Below are positions 51,460 to 63,100 of a stretch of 64,000 nt of DNA, piece by piece (within the stretch, counting starts at the first letter, position 1; every line of letters starts with the position of its first letter). The stretch covers positions 158,610 through 222,609 of the forward strand of contig JADHPT010000002.1 of the NCBI GenBank assembly GCA_016778305.1, in the 5' to 3' direction. This stretch comes from Candidatus Poseidonia sp. (GTDB lineage: Archaea; Thermoplasmatota; Poseidoniia; Poseidoniales; Poseidoniaceae). The notes under the pieces were generated by a model. It saw only the letters and a program-made list of their open reading frames with translations, searched no databases and was not told the DNA's origin. The position numbers and the translations under genes are program-made.

Positions 51460-52869
51460 ATGAAGGGCAACATCCTCATCCACCGTGCTACCATGACACT
51501 ACCAACACAAACTGTCATCGGAGATTTGCGAGTTCGGGACGGTATCATCCACTCCATTGCTATCGAAGGCACATTGGAGCCACTCGATGACGAACTCTTC
51601 ATCGATGCTGAAGGATTGCATCTTATGCCCGGAATGATTGACCCTCAATGCCATTTCCGTGACCCAGGACAACCTGAAAAGGAGGATTTAGGATCTGGGT
51701 CTGCTGCCGCTGTGAGTGGTGGCATCACCTCCTTCCTCGATATGCCCAATAACAAGCCCTCAATCACAAATCTAGCAGGTATGCAGATGAAATTGGATAC
51801 TGCTGCCGCAAAATGCGTCAACAATTATGGCTTTTTTATTGGCGCTACTCCAGACAATGTTGAAGATCTGCAGGAAGCAGTAGGTACGCCCGAAGAGGCA
51901 GTGAGTATCCCCGGCATATGTGGTATCAAAATCTTCATGGGTTCCTCAACCGGAACGCTTCTGGTCAATGAACGCGATGCACTCAACGAAATTTTCTCCA
52001 AAACAGGCGGCCTTATCGCCGTGCATGCAGAGGATGAAAAGCGATTGCTTGAGCGATACGAAACCTACAACTCACGTACTGATATGGCTGCTCACGCCGA
52101 ATGGCGTGATGATGTGACCGCCCTTTTGGCCACAAAACTGGCAGTAGAACTCGCTCAAGAGCACGGACATCGCCTTCACATATTGCACCTTACCAGCGGG
52201 ATTGAAGCTGAATGGCTTCGAGGCATTACCTCACTTCCCTCACAAAGTGACGGTGAAAAAGCCATCATCACAACTGAGACGTTGCCTCAACACCTCACCT
52301 TCGACGAAACCGATGTGGAGCGAGAAGGAACTCGTTTGAAGATGAACCCGCCGATTCGTTATGCAAAGGACAAAACACAACTCTGGGACGAACTCAAAGC
52401 AGGAACAATTCAATGCATTGCAACCGACCATGCACCCCACACCCTCGAGGCGAAAGCCCTCGGATTCCCCAATGCTCCAAGTGGCATGCCTGGCGTTGAA
52501 ACCTCACTTGCCGTGATGCTCACCCATGCGAAGAACGGCGAATGCACCATCGAAGACGTGGTTCAATGGATGTCAACCAACGTTGCTGATTGCTACAACA
52601 TGATTGGAAAAGGCAGATTGGAAGAAGGAGCAGATGGAGATCTTGTATTGGTTGATATGAACAAGGAAGTCGTTGTAGAGGACGAGTTGACCTGGACCAG
52701 AGTTGAATGGAGTCCATTTCGAGGCCGACCCCTCGTTGGTTGGGCTCAAGTGACCATCGTCGGAGGAACTCCGGTCTTTGAACGCACAGAGGAAACCGGT
52801 CAGAAAGGAACACTTCTGGTCGAATCGGGTGCAGTAGGGACCCCGATTGTGATGACACCCTGGCGTTAA
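51460..52869 (+). CDS. pyrC: Dihydroorotase (or close amidohydrolase)
   Basis: 469 residues. Amidohydrolase TIM barrel with metal site LMPGMIDPQCHFRDPGQPEKED: the first ligand His of the usual DxHxH is Gln here. KIFMGSSTGTLLVNE carries the bridging Lys, LIAVHAEDEKRL and LHILHLTSG the further His ligands, and CIATDHAPHTLEAKA the final Asp. Catalyses ring closure of carbamoyl aspartate in pyrimidine synthesis. The DxQxH variant is known in a class of dihydroorotases from Bacteroidetes-like bacteria, so it need not be inactive. Allantoinase activity is less likely. Confidence 0.9.
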   Translation: MKGNILIHRATMTLPTQTVIGDLRVRDGIIHSIAIEGTLEPLDDELFIDAEGLHLMPGMIDPQCHFRDPGQPEKEDLGSGSAAAVSGGITSFLDMPNNKPSITNLAGMQMKLDTAAAKCVNNYGFFIGATPDNVEDLQEAVGTPEEAVSIPGICGIKIFMGSSTGTLLVNERDALNEIFSKTGGLIAVHAEDEKRLLERYETYNSRTDMAAHAEWRDDVTALLATKLAVELAQEHGHRLHILHLTSGIEAEWLRGITSLPSQSDGEKAIITTETLPQHLTFDETDVEREGTRLKMNPPIRYAKDKTQLWDELKAGTIQCIATDHAPHTLEAKALGFPNAPSGMPGVETSLAVMLTHAKNGECTIEDVVQWMSTNVADCYNMIGKGRLEEGADGDLVLVDMNKEVVVEDELTWTRVEWSPFRGRPLVGWAQVTIVGGTPVFERTEETGQKGTLLVESGAVGTPIVMTPWR

Positions 52870-52872
52870 TCC

Positions 52873-54369
52873 TCAAGACAGATTGTAAAGTTGGCCGTAT
52901 TTTCGCTCGACGTAGCGAAGGAAGGGTTCGGGACTCGGAGGAGTTCCTGTGGCGTCTGTGATGAGTTCTGCAGGACTGACTTGGCTGCCTCGTTGATGGA
53001 TTTTAGGGCGCAACCAATCGAGCATAGGCGACCAATCCCCCGTAGCAATCATGTCGTCAATATTGCCGAATTCTTCACCCATGGCCTCCAAAAGTTGAGC
53101 CGCATAGAGATTACCAAGTGTGTAGGTTGGGAAGTAGCCAAAAGCACCCATGGACCAGTGGATATCCTGCAAACATCCCATTCTGTCTTCAGGTACGTCG
53201 AGACCAAACCATTCCTTGAACATCGCATTCCATGCAGCAGGGAGGTCCTCAACGCTCAGATCACCGTTGAAGAGTTCTTTCTCAATCTCATAGCGTATCA
53301 TCACATGTAAGTTGTAAGTGACTTCATCGGCTTCCACCCGAATGAACCCCTTTTCGACACGGTTGGCAATACGGTTGAGAGTATGTTCATCCCAATCCGG
53401 TGCTTCGGGGAAAGCCCGTTTGAACCAAGGGAGTGCGACTTTCCAAAAGGACGGGGTTCTTCCGATTTGGTTTTCCCAGAACCTACTTTGTGATTCGTGA
53501 ACGCCAAGAGAGACAGCTGCACCGCGTGGGGTATAGCGATGGTGTTGATCGAGCCCTTGTTCATAGAGCGCATGCCCTGTTTCATGCATCACGGCATACA
53601 AGCAGGAAAAGGGGTCCTTTTCGTCAAAGCGTGTTGTGAAGCGAGTATCACCTGGCCACAAACCTGCCGAGAAAGGATGTGTTGAAGCGTCCATTCTACC
53701 AGCTTCGAAATCAAAGCCCATGGCAGCGGATACATCGTGGCAGAAGGCTTTCTGTGATTCAATCGGGAAGCGCATCTCAGGTGGTAAAATGGGTTCTTCT
53801 TGCTCCGATTGTGCAGCCGTAATCGATTGAAGAAGCGGCACCAATCTCGCCTTCAGACCTGCGAAAAGTGGGTCGTAATCTGCAACCTTCATCCCGACTT
53901 CATATTCGTCGAGCAAGACATCATAGGGAGTTGTCTCAACTCCGAGGTAGTCAATCTTCTGACGTGTGAGGCTAATGAGGTGTTCAAGAGCGGGTTTGAA
54001 GGCTAGAAAATCTGATTGCTCACGTGCTTGTTGCCATGCGACAAGAGCCTCTGAACGTGCTTGTGCAAATGATTCAACAAAGGATTGTGGCAAACAAGCA
54101 GCCTGTTGGTGGCTGCGGCTCATTTCGCGGACGTTGGCTATTTGATCCTCATCTAATTCTATAGAGGCGAGGTCTTGGAGTAATTCACCCATTCGAGGAT
54201 CAACGAGACGTTGGTGTTGCTGTCCTGCTAACCATGCCATCATTTCCCCTCGAGAAGCAGCACCTTTGGCAGGCATCAGAACCTCTTGATCCCATCCTAA
54301 ATGACCTTGGAGAGCACTCAGTCTGTGGATGTCTTTTACCCGATTCAAAAACTCAACATAGAGGTCCAT
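52873..54369 (-). CDS. Carboxypeptidase Taq (M32 metallopeptidase)
   Basis: 498 residues from ATG at 54369 (MDLYVEFLNRVKDIHRLSALQGHLGWDQEVLMP). The frame is open to 54717 but the added 116 residues are Ser/Met-rich and antisense to the next gene. The zinc motif is YAVMHETGHALYEQG (HExGH), with a third ligand Glu in RGAAVSLGVHESQSRFWENQIG. Family features IRYEIEKELFNGDLSVEDLP and RMGCLQDIHWSMGAFGYFPTYTLGN are intact. It releases C-terminal residues from peptides in the cytoplasm. Divergent from the M29-like gene, 118 bases between. Confidence 0.95.
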   Translation of the reverse strand: MDLYVEFLNRVKDIHRLSALQGHLGWDQEVLMPAKGAASRGEMMAWLAGQQHQRLVDPRMGELLQDLASIELDEDQIANVREMSRSHQQAACLPQSFVESFAQARSEALVAWQQAREQSDFLAFKPALEHLISLTRQKIDYLGVETTPYDVLLDEYEVGMKVADYDPLFAGLKARLVPLLQSITAAQSEQEEPILPPEMRFPIESQKAFCHDVSAAMGFDFEAGRMDASTHPFSAGLWPGDTRFTTRFDEKDPFSCLYAVMHETGHALYEQGLDQHHRYTPRGAAVSLGVHESQSRFWENQIGRTPSFWKVALPWFKRAFPEAPDWDEHTLNRIANRVEKGFIRVEADEVTYNLHVMIRYEIEKELFNGDLSVEDLPAAWNAMFKEWFGLDVPEDRMGCLQDIHWSMGAFGYFPTYTLGNLYAAQLLEAMGEEFGNIDDMIATGDWSPMLDWLRPKIHQRGSQVSPAELITDATGTPPSPEPFLRYVERKYGQLYNLS

Positions 54370-54487
54370 GGAAATGTTAAGAAGAGGTTCTTCTTGAACA
54401 CTCCCCTTGTCTCGTATGTGGAAAATACCTTGGAATAAATGCACCATGGAAGCACACATTGAATAAGAGTTGTGACCTACAGTCACC

Positions 54488-55630
54488 ATGGCCTCTCCCT
54501 TCCGCCGAAAAGGAAAAGGGAGAGGTGACGAAGGTGCTATCGACATCGACATTGCAGACCTCATTGACCTTGAAGAAGGGCTCCCCGAGCCAATTGTGGC
54601 CGAAGAACCAGCCGTTGAAACTCCGCCAGAGGGCGACTTGCAAGACATCGACCTCATGGCCAAGAGCGCCCAAACTGTCATCGACACCTGCATGGACCTG
54701 AGACGAGGCGAGAACATTTTGGTGATCTGCGACCCGACGACAACAGATATCGGTCAGGCGCTGCACGAAGCGGCAAGCCAGCGTTCAGACCGTGTTCTCC
54801 TTATCGTCATGCCCAAAGGCCGACATCACGGAGAGGAACCTCCTGCGCCAGTTGTGAACCTGATGCGGCAACAGCAGGTGGTCATCGCACCAACACGCTA
54901 TTCCTTAACCCATACACGTGCCGTCCGGCAAGCGATCAAAGATGGCGCACGGGTTGCAACCATGCCAGGGATGAGCAATGAAATGTTCACGCAAGGAGGT
55001 ATGTCTGCTGATTTCACTGCGATCAAGAAGAAAATGGGGGAAATGACTCCAGTCATGCGTCGCAAGCGAATTGTTAATGTCAAATCGAACTCGGGTACGA
55101 ATGTCACATTTGAGGTGAATTGGCGGGAATGGAAACTTGACGATAATGGGATTTGCAATCGCCCACGCATGCTCACTAACTTGCCAGCAGGCAAAATTTT
55201 CACCCTGCCCCGCGAGGGCACCATGAATGGAACGATCGTGATTGATGGTTCGTGGGATTCTGCTCTTGTGGATGAACCCGTTGTCCTCCAGATTGAGGAC
55301 GGTCTGGTTGTTGACGTCAAGGGTGGTACGGCTGCTGCGCAGATCCGTCAAGCCTTCGGCGAGGCCGCAAAGCGCCTTCGTAGCAAGGAACAAGAAAACG
55401 TTTGGACCGTTGCTGAATTCGGGTTTGGAATGAATCCAAATGCACGCCTTATGGGCAATGTTTTGGAGGACGAAAAACGCCTTGGAACCGCTTACTTTTC
55501 TCTTGGTGATAACACGAGACTTGGTGGAACAGCTGCTGTAGGAATTCATATTTCTGGCGTGCTTGATACACCGAGCATTTGGCTGGATGAGACGCCAATT
55601 GTCGAGGATGGAACCTTTCTCATCGACTGA
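54488..55630 (+). CDS. M29-like aminopeptidase (leucyl aminopeptidase, aminopeptidase T family)
   Basis: 380 residues. Residues 1-55 are an acidic addition (IADLIDLEEGLPEPIVAEE), then DLRRGENILVICDP and the M29 core: MPGMSNEMFTQ, NLPAGKIFTLPREGTMNGTIVIDGS and AEFGFGMNPNARLMGNVLEDEKRLGTAYFSLGDNTRLGG, which contains Glu, His/Asn and Asp positions used for metal. It probably removes N-terminal residues from peptides, complementing the carboxypeptidase gene next door. Cytoplasmic. Some metal ligands differ from characterised M29 enzymes, so activity is not certain. Confidence 0.82.
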   Translation: MASPFRRKGKGRGDEGAIDIDIADLIDLEEGLPEPIVAEEPAVETPPEGDLQDIDLMAKSAQTVIDTCMDLRRGENILVICDPTTTDIGQALHEAASQRSDRVLLIVMPKGRHHGEEPPAPVVNLMRQQQVVIAPTRYSLTHTRAVRQAIKDGARVATMPGMSNEMFTQGGMSADFTAIKKKMGEMTPVMRRKRIVNVKSNSGTNVTFEVNWREWKLDDNGICNRPRMLTNLPAGKIFTLPREGTMNGTIVIDGSWDSALVDEPVVLQIEDGLVVDVKGGTAAAQIRQAFGEAAKRLRSKEQENVWTVAEFGFGMNPNARLMGNVLEDEKRLGTAYFSLGDNTRLGGTAAVGIHISGVLDTPSIWLDETPIVEDGTFLID

Positions 55631-57139
55631 TCAATAACCCAAGTTTTGCTGACCACACACGGGGCAGAAGCGCCAGTATGGATCAAGTCCAATGCCACAT
55701 CCACGGCAATGGATACCCGAGCGTATGGTGGGCTGAACCAATGGGGCCTGTTGACGGGGCCACCCTTGTTGAGCAGGTTGTTGAGGTGGGGGTTGCTGCC
55801 AATTCTGTTGTGGAACGGGTTGTTGAGTCGGGGGTTGTTGCCAATTCTGTTGATTCGGCAGAGGTTGCGGGCGTTGATTGACTGGTTGAGGAGGTTGAGC
55901 CACGGGTTTTGAGGCAGGTCCAAGCGGCTTTCGTACGGGAGCGATGGGTTTGGGTAACGAAGCTGTTTTTTCAGCGGCTGGAGAGGCTATAAATTCCGAA
56001 AGGGAAACAACACCATCGCCGTCGGTGTCAGCCTCTACGTGAAGCTCTTCTGCTTCCTCAAGGCTGCTTCCCGTTGCTTGGGCCAATTCTTCAATCGAAA
56101 GAGCACCGCTGCCGTCTTCATCCGCCGCGATGAAGTGTTCGGCTGCACTGACAAATTCTTCTTCTGGTTCTTCTTCATGCTGAGGTGCCAGTTCAATGGC
56201 TTCAGGCAACCCTTGTTGGGGTTCAGCAACCTCTTGTTGTGTCTCTGCATCGACAGGGGCGTCTGCAGCCAACTCGAGATCAAATGCACCGGCGAAGGCG
56301 TCTTGGGTGGCTCGAGCAACCTGCTTTTCACTCTCAACATTCACCGCTTCGGGTGCAGCCTCTACCGGTTCAATGTTGGGAAGGGCGACGGAAGTATCGG
56401 GGAGTGGAACGACTGAAGTTGGTTCAGTATTGCTCATTTTCGGCAACGGTATTGCTGGAACCTCGTTGGTTTTCTCAGCAACATCTTGGATTTGGGCTGC
56501 TTCCTGCACCGTGGGCTTGGGTGGTGAGGGTGGTAGCGCAATGGTGGCAGCGGAGGCCGTTCCACTGGCAAGTGTCGCCACGGGGAGAACATGTCCTGCC
56601 ACATCGAGAGCAGCATTGAGTTCCTGATCAATGCTCACGAGGGCATCCATGGATGCCTCTACGTGGCTCAGATGGCCTTCAAGAGCGCTGAGGTACTTGA
56701 GGACCTCCTCGCCCTTTCCTGTTTGGTGGGCAACAGCGAAGAGTTTCATCATTCGCATCGGGTCAGCAAGGCTGGAGAGATGCTGTTCCTGCTGCGCGGT
56801 CATTCCCGTAACCTTCTGCCCCTGAACTTCACCTGAGGACCCAGGTTGGCCAAGAGCGTTCAACAAGGGATCGGGCAAACTCATCAATTCGAGATGGCCC
56901 GCGACAAGGTAGTAGATCTCTCCACCCTCGCACGCCATCCGTTCACTAGCAGCCTCAAAATCAAAGTCCCCCGGTTGAAGAACAATATCAGAGAGATATT
57001 CAAAAAACAGTGTCATGGCCTCGTTGCGAGGCAAGCTCATCATGCTGTGAAGCATGTCGGATGAACCGGTTGCACCGAAGTATGCTGCAGCAGCATCAAC
57101 CTCAATTTCAGAGTTGGTGCTTGCGTCGTCATCTGCCAT
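55631..57139 (-). CDS. Cytoplasmic EF-hand and zinc-ribbon protein
   Basis: 502 residues with no signal peptide. A helical N-terminal domain (SDMLHSMMSLPRNEAMTLFFEYLSDI, to about residue 150) precedes an Ala/Pro/Val-rich linker. Two EF-hand-like calcium loops lie around residues 345-390 (DEDGSGALSIEELAQ, DTDGDGVVSLSEFIAS), then a Pro/Gln-rich stretch and a zinc ribbon at the end (CRGCGIGLDPYWRFCPVCG). It follows the giant surface protein gene (58 bases) on the same strand and could be its cytoplasmic partner, sensing calcium. It abuts the convergent M29-like gene. Function otherwise unknown. Confidence 0.78.
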   Translation of the reverse strand: MADDDASTNSEIEVDAAAAYFGATGSSDMLHSMMSLPRNEAMTLFFEYLSDIVLQPGDFDFEAASERMACEGGEIYYLVAGHLELMSLPDPLLNALGQPGSSGEVQGQKVTGMTAQQEQHLSSLADPMRMMKLFAVAHQTGKGEEVLKYLSALEGHLSHVEASMDALVSIDQELNAALDVAGHVLPVATLASGTASAATIALPPSPPKPTVQEAAQIQDVAEKTNEVPAIPLPKMSNTEPTSVVPLPDTSVALPNIEPVEAAPEAVNVESEKQVARATQDAFAGAFDLELAADAPVDAETQQEVAEPQQGLPEAIELAPQHEEEPEEEFVSAAEHFIAADEDGSGALSIEELAQATGSSLEEAEELHVEADTDGDGVVSLSEFIASPAAEKTASLPKPIAPVRKPLGPASKPVAQPPQPVNQRPQPLPNQQNWQQPPTQQPVPQQNWQQPPPQQPAQQGWPRQQAPLVQPTIRSGIHCRGCGIGLDPYWRFCPVCGQQNLGY

Positions 57140-57197
57140 CGTCGCACCCTCCTATCAACCGCACTTGGGCTCCCCATTTAAGGCCTCATGAATATCA

Positions 57198-60100
57198 TCA
57201 CGCCGAGCGATTCTTTGCTAGATTGCAAATCGCTCGAGATTGTTCAGCAGACCACCCGGTTTCTTGGAGTTGCATCAATACACTCCGTTCATCTTCACCT
57301 TCTGAGATGGCACCAACAACCCACTCAACAGCAGATTCTCGGTCGTCTTCTTGCCAGTCTTCAAAGATGTTGAGATCGACTTGAATCCGTGCCTTTCGGA
57401 CCTTCTTTGAAGACGCATCTTCGGATGGAACTGATTTTTTCTTGGCTACCTTTTGAGCAGGGGGCGCCTTGCGAGAGGGGGGTTCCCTTGCGGGTGGTTG
57501 ACGGCCTGGAGGACCTGAGGATTTTTGTCGCCCAGGAGGTGTTCGCGGCGCTGCCTTTTGTGCAGGCTTGGCAGATGGTTGGCTTGCTTGCCGAGGTCGG
57601 GATGCCATCGGGGAAACTCCTTTGCGATCAAGCACGTCAAGGACACGTTCTTCATCTTCCTCGTCGTCATCGTAGAAGTAGTCGTCGTCATCTTCGTCAT
57701 CATCGTCTTCTCGTAGCATTCGTGCGATGATGAGACCGACGATGACAAGACTGAGCCCACTAACACCGAGGATTATCATCAGGGCTCCGGCATCGAGGCC
57801 GAATAAATCGTCATCGCCATCACCAGATTGTGGGACATAAGGACAGCCGTCATCATAGCCATCAACGCCTTTCGGTTGATCAACACAGTTGTCGCTATCG
57901 TCGAGAACACCATCTCCATCGGTATCGCGTTCAGAAATGTGACATCCGAATTCGTCGACAGAGTTTGATAATCCAAACGGCGTATTCGGGCAGCGGTCCG
58001 AGTTTTCCGCACCGTCGATGAATTGGCCGGGATCGTTGAGATTCAAGCGCTCGTAATAGGCTTCGCGTGTTGCATTCCAAGAAGCCTCACCCCAATTATC
58101 GCCAAAACCATCAAAATCAGTGTCCCGCCATTGTGTTGGGTCATCACGGGTAGAGGCAGGTTCGTCCTCATCGCGCCATCCATCACCATCGTCGTAACAA
58201 CCTAGGAAATCCTTGAACGAGGTCCCTGCTTCATTGGGGCAATCATCCGCATTGAATGCTGGAGATGGATTGTCGCCGTAGCCGTCGCCGTCCGAATCAT
58301 ACCATTGGGTTGGATCCGAAGGGAATGCATCACCCGTTTGATTGGTATGAAGGCCAGTAGTGGGGTCCACATCATAGGTGTACATTCCAGAAAAGCCATC
58401 TCCATCCAGATCGGTATCCAACGCACTTTCATCGGTACATCCATTGTCAAGAATAGGGAAACCTGCGGGCGTATCATCGCAAGCATCATCCAAATCCGAC
58501 AAGCCATCGCCGTCACTGTCTCGTTGACTTTCTGCACAGCCCTTTGTGTCGACCGTTTCGCCACTCGGGGTCGCAGGACAGTTGTCTTCAGGGTCATTGA
58601 CTCCGTCGCCGTCCGTGTCGGATGTTCGCTGTTCAAGACTGCATCCCTCAGCGTCCACAGAAATGCCTGTGGGTGTTGAGGCACAAAGATCCAGATTGTT
58701 GGTCACTCCGTCGTTATCGTCATCAAGTTCTGATTGTGCACATCCATCGGCATTGACAGGTTCACCAGCTGGCGTGGTAGGACACAAAGTATCCAAATCG
58801 TTGATGACACCGTCACCATCACTGTCTGCAACGTCGATGATGCGGCAGCCAATTCCATTGGTGCCGTTGAATACACCGGCCTCGTTGGGGCACTCGTCGC
58901 CTTCAACTCCTGCCAATTGGTCACCAAAGCCATCCCCGTCGGTATCCGACCATTGACTGTCAAGGTCGGGAAATGCATCGCCCTGTTGGTTTTCCCTGAG
59001 TCCAGAACTGGTATTCAGGTCGTAGGAGTAGATGTTGGTATAGCCGTCACCATCGCTGTCCAAACATCCAACGACTGGGCGTGTTGAATTGCCCCATATG
59101 TCTGAACATCCGTCCAATTTGAGCCCCATTCCATTGGAGCCGTTGTAGAGCGCTGTCCAATTATCGGGGAAGCCATCGCCATCGGTATCGTTTGCTGCGG
59201 CTGGATAGAATTTGAAGTGGTCAGGATTGGTAGCGTTTTCAGAGTCATTGTCACCATAACCATCACCGTCACTATCCACCCATTGAGTTGAGTCAAAGGG
59301 CCAAACATCGGCCCCATGTGTGATGTTCCATTCGAAGATGCTCCCTTCATCCGACGGGTCACTGGAACCGTCGCTGTCCGAGTCCAAGCACCCGTTTCGG
59401 TCACGCCACGACACTCCGTAATCCCACGGACAAAAGTCTCCGTTGAACATATCTGTGTCGTTATCCCCGTAGCCATCACCGTCAAAATCAGCATATTGCG
59501 AAGCAAGGTATGGGAAGAGATCCCCGCTATTGGCATTGGGATCGAGGGGGGTTTGGCAGCAATCCACGCCGTGATTGTCACCAAATCCATCGCCATCGGT
59601 GTCGAGGGCTTGTTTCCAATTACCCTTGAACTGGTCACCATCGTAGTACGTAGCGTCATTGTCAGACCAACCGTCTTGATCAAGGTCTCCACAACCATAG
59701 CGATCAATCCACGATGTACCACCGACGTCATCACATCCATCGATGGAATCCTTGTAGCCGTCGGCATCGTAATCCTCGCATCCAAAAATAATGTATGAAG
59801 ACGGGCCGTTGGTGGTTGGGCAGGCGTCAGGGAGTGGGCCGAGCGGGTTATCACCGTGATTGTCACCATCGGTGTTCATCCACTGATCTCCCACTGCGGG
59901 CATTGCATCCATCAAATCAAAGACCAAGTCACGGTCTTGGTCCTCATAGAGTCGTAGAATCATGACATCGTCATTCACCGTATCCCAGTAGGCCATGTGA
60001 ACGGTGCCGTTGGCATCGATCATGGCATTCAGTTCTTCACTGACCACAACATCACCAAATTGAACTGACATCCACGGAGCAAAGCCCGAATGAACACCGT

Positions 60101-63100
60101 TCAATTCTGCTGTATTGACGATGAGGTGTTGGGTGATGGGGTCGCTGGTCAGCATCAAGAGATGCGTCCCCGTGTGGAGAACATCCCAAGCCCCATGAAC
60201 TGCTGCTGCAGGGCGTTCTTGGATGGCCACCCAATGGCCCGTATTGTTCATGGCCATCAGAGAAGAAACCGCATTCCCTCGCACGGCGAGGATGGGGGAT
60301 GCTCCTCCCTCGAGGTCCAAGCGGAACTCACCTGCGATACCACTCGGCTGAGTAATGGTGTGTTGACTCCAATTGTCATCACCTGGCCACTGCTCGTAGA
60401 CGCTCAGAGTTCCATCATCCGTCAAAACTGCAACGAGAATGGAACCGTTTGTCAGTTGAGCCATGTCAATTTGAACATCGGAATCTGTACCGTTGGCGAT
60501 GGTGCTTTTGCTGAGCGAAACACCATCATAGGTCCAAAGCGAAAGATTTGATTCACTCACTCCATCATCTTGGGTGACCAGGGCAACGACGAGGTCATCA
60601 TTCGCTACCAGCATTGTAGGGTGCTGAGAGGATAACGCTTCGCCTTCTTCGCCCAATGTACTGAGCGTCCACGAGCTGTCTCGGGTTGCCAGTGCAAGTT
60701 GATTGGTATCCCCGTGACGATAGATGAGATGGGGTACGTCCGTGCTGTTGACTTGAACGGAGATATTGCCACCGAGCGTGACACTGTTGCGGACCATTTC
60801 TGAGGTCCATCCGTTCGTTTCATCGTAGGCTGAATAGAAAATTTGTTGACCTGCTCCAGTCGTATAAGCAACTGCTTGCTTACCATACTGGTCAATGGTT
60901 GAACCCAGGTATTGGCCGACGGTCCCAGTAGAAGCAATATTCTGTTGAACCGCAGTCATCGAACGTGTTGTGTGAAGATTGATGGCGTTTTCATCTTGAG
61001 TGATGATGATCGGTTGTCCAGTTGAACGCGCCTTGAAGATGAAGGTCGTATTCACGTTCGCATCCTCGGTGAGAGATTGGTGGACCCATTGTCCCGAAGG
61101 AGTCTGGTCTTTCATGTGCTCAAGTTTCTCAAGATGCATACCGGTATTGTCGGTATAGGTGAAAACAATGCTGGTTTCACCTCGATGAGCTGTAGCGAGA
61201 TCAAGCCCTTGAGCCGTGCCGGTATAAACAAAGGAAAGTGATTCCCAATCACGTTCGCTCAAGATGTGATACTCAAGGCCGTAATTGGCACCCTGCTGGC
61301 TGTTGCGAGATGAAAATATCATCTCGCCCAAACCATCTCCGTTAAGATCGCCCATAGCAGCCATACCTTGCCCAATCTTTTGGTTGCTCGTGCCTTGCGC
61401 AAGCAATTGGGCTTCTGACTGCAAACCACTGGCACTACCCAGGTAGATCTCAACCTTCCCCGATTCATCTCCGTTCAAACTTGAGATGTAGACATCACCA
61501 TAGCCGTCTTCATTGATATCACCTGCTGAAACAATCGCTTCGCCTATTCGGGAATTTAGTACACTCGGAACAAGCGTCCAATTGGGCCCGTTTTGATACC
61601 CGCTATCGCCTCCATTGTACATCCATAACTTTCCTCCACCGAAGGTTTCAGTCCCATTGAAGGGTTCGGTGATGATGTGATCGGCAAATCCATCGCCTTG
61701 AACATCGCCTACACAGGCCACCGTATGCCCGAAGAGACGACCCTGTTTGTTGGTTTCAAGCGTGTGATCGGGGGTACCATTGTATCCTGTGGCCATGCCG
61801 CTGAAGTATTCAACTGATGAGTAATCCGGCGTGGTTGTATACGTCCCAACGTTCGAAATAATCAATTCTTCACGGCCATCTCCGTTCATGTCACAGCCCT
61901 CTATCGATCGACCAAACATGTTCCCATTCTTCGACGCAGTCAGGTTGCGTTGACTCGAGAGACTGAATTCACCACCGTCATACACGTTGACTTTCCCGTA
62001 GATTGTTGAAGTCCCCGAATCAAAAACGTGCCCGTTTGCAGATGCTGCAAGCATGTCTGCCTGCCCGTCGTGAACGAGAGCCGCTAGATAGCTCCCCAAA
62101 CGTTCTCCATTTGAGCCAGAAACAGACCACCATGGCATGGCTGAGATTCCTGTTGAATTACCCAAATAGACATGCACCTGGCCGTGTGTAAGGTTGGAAT
62201 CATTGGTTGGATTCCAACCGGGCAGACCAACCGCCAAATCTTGAATCCCATCGTGATTGAAATCGCCCGTATCCAAACCAGTACCGAAGTGACTGCCGTT
62301 AGACTCACCAGCCAGAATCATATCGGGAATGTCAGCGACACCGCTTGAAGAACCGTAATAGATGTCAACGCGCCCGTTCTCAACATACGTGAGTAAACTA
62401 GCCTGTGGCGTAGCGATGATCAGGTCATCAAAGCCATCGCTGTTGAGGTCGGCAACTTTGATGGCCCCTTCTGAGACATCATCCTGACCTGTCACGATTT
62501 GGGTTGGCGTGGGGTTCACACGACCCGAATCTTGACCTGCCAAAGACCGGATTAGGTTGATCGAAAAGGCATTTCCAGATTGGGTCATGGTAGCGACCTG
62601 CTCGATGTTTTGGTCATCCAAATCCATACCGACGCCATCAACGATTGTGTTGTCTGTAGCAAGAATACGAAGATCATGCTCGGTACCGTCAATCCGTAGC
62701 AGAATCACTTCTCCCAGCGAGGAGCGTGTGTAAAGGATATGAATCACGCCTTGGTCGTCGATTTCAAGTTCAAAATCTTCGCCGACTGGCCCTCGGTCCA
62801 GCAAATAACTCGTCCAATATGCCCCGCTGAAGTTGACTTGATGGAGAGCACCAGAGTCCGTCCGCATCAATCCCCATTCGAGCCCTTCAGACGTGATGTC
62901 CAAGGCGAGGTGGGTTGCATTCACATTTTCCATAATGGTTCGAGTGTGCCAGCGTGGGCCATCATAGTAGGTCGCACTTTCCCGTGCGTACCGTCCCATT
63001 TTCAAATCGGGGCCATCAGCGTAGAGGACACGTGGTAATTCATTGGCCGTGATTCCAATGGCACAATCGACCAGTGTCGATGAATTGGAAGATGCCACGG

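Noticed and set aside
54370-54717. 116-residue N-terminal extension of the carboxypeptidase
   Set aside because: The frame is antisense to the M29-like gene and its Ser/Met-rich composition is typical of shadow reading frames. Family length and start fit ATG 54369.
58000-59900. Long run of short near-repeats (TCGCCATCGCCGTC-type)
   Set aside because: They are in-frame codings of DxDxDGxxD calcium repeats in the giant surface protein, with ordinary variation, not a CRISPR array (no constant spacer length or identical repeats).
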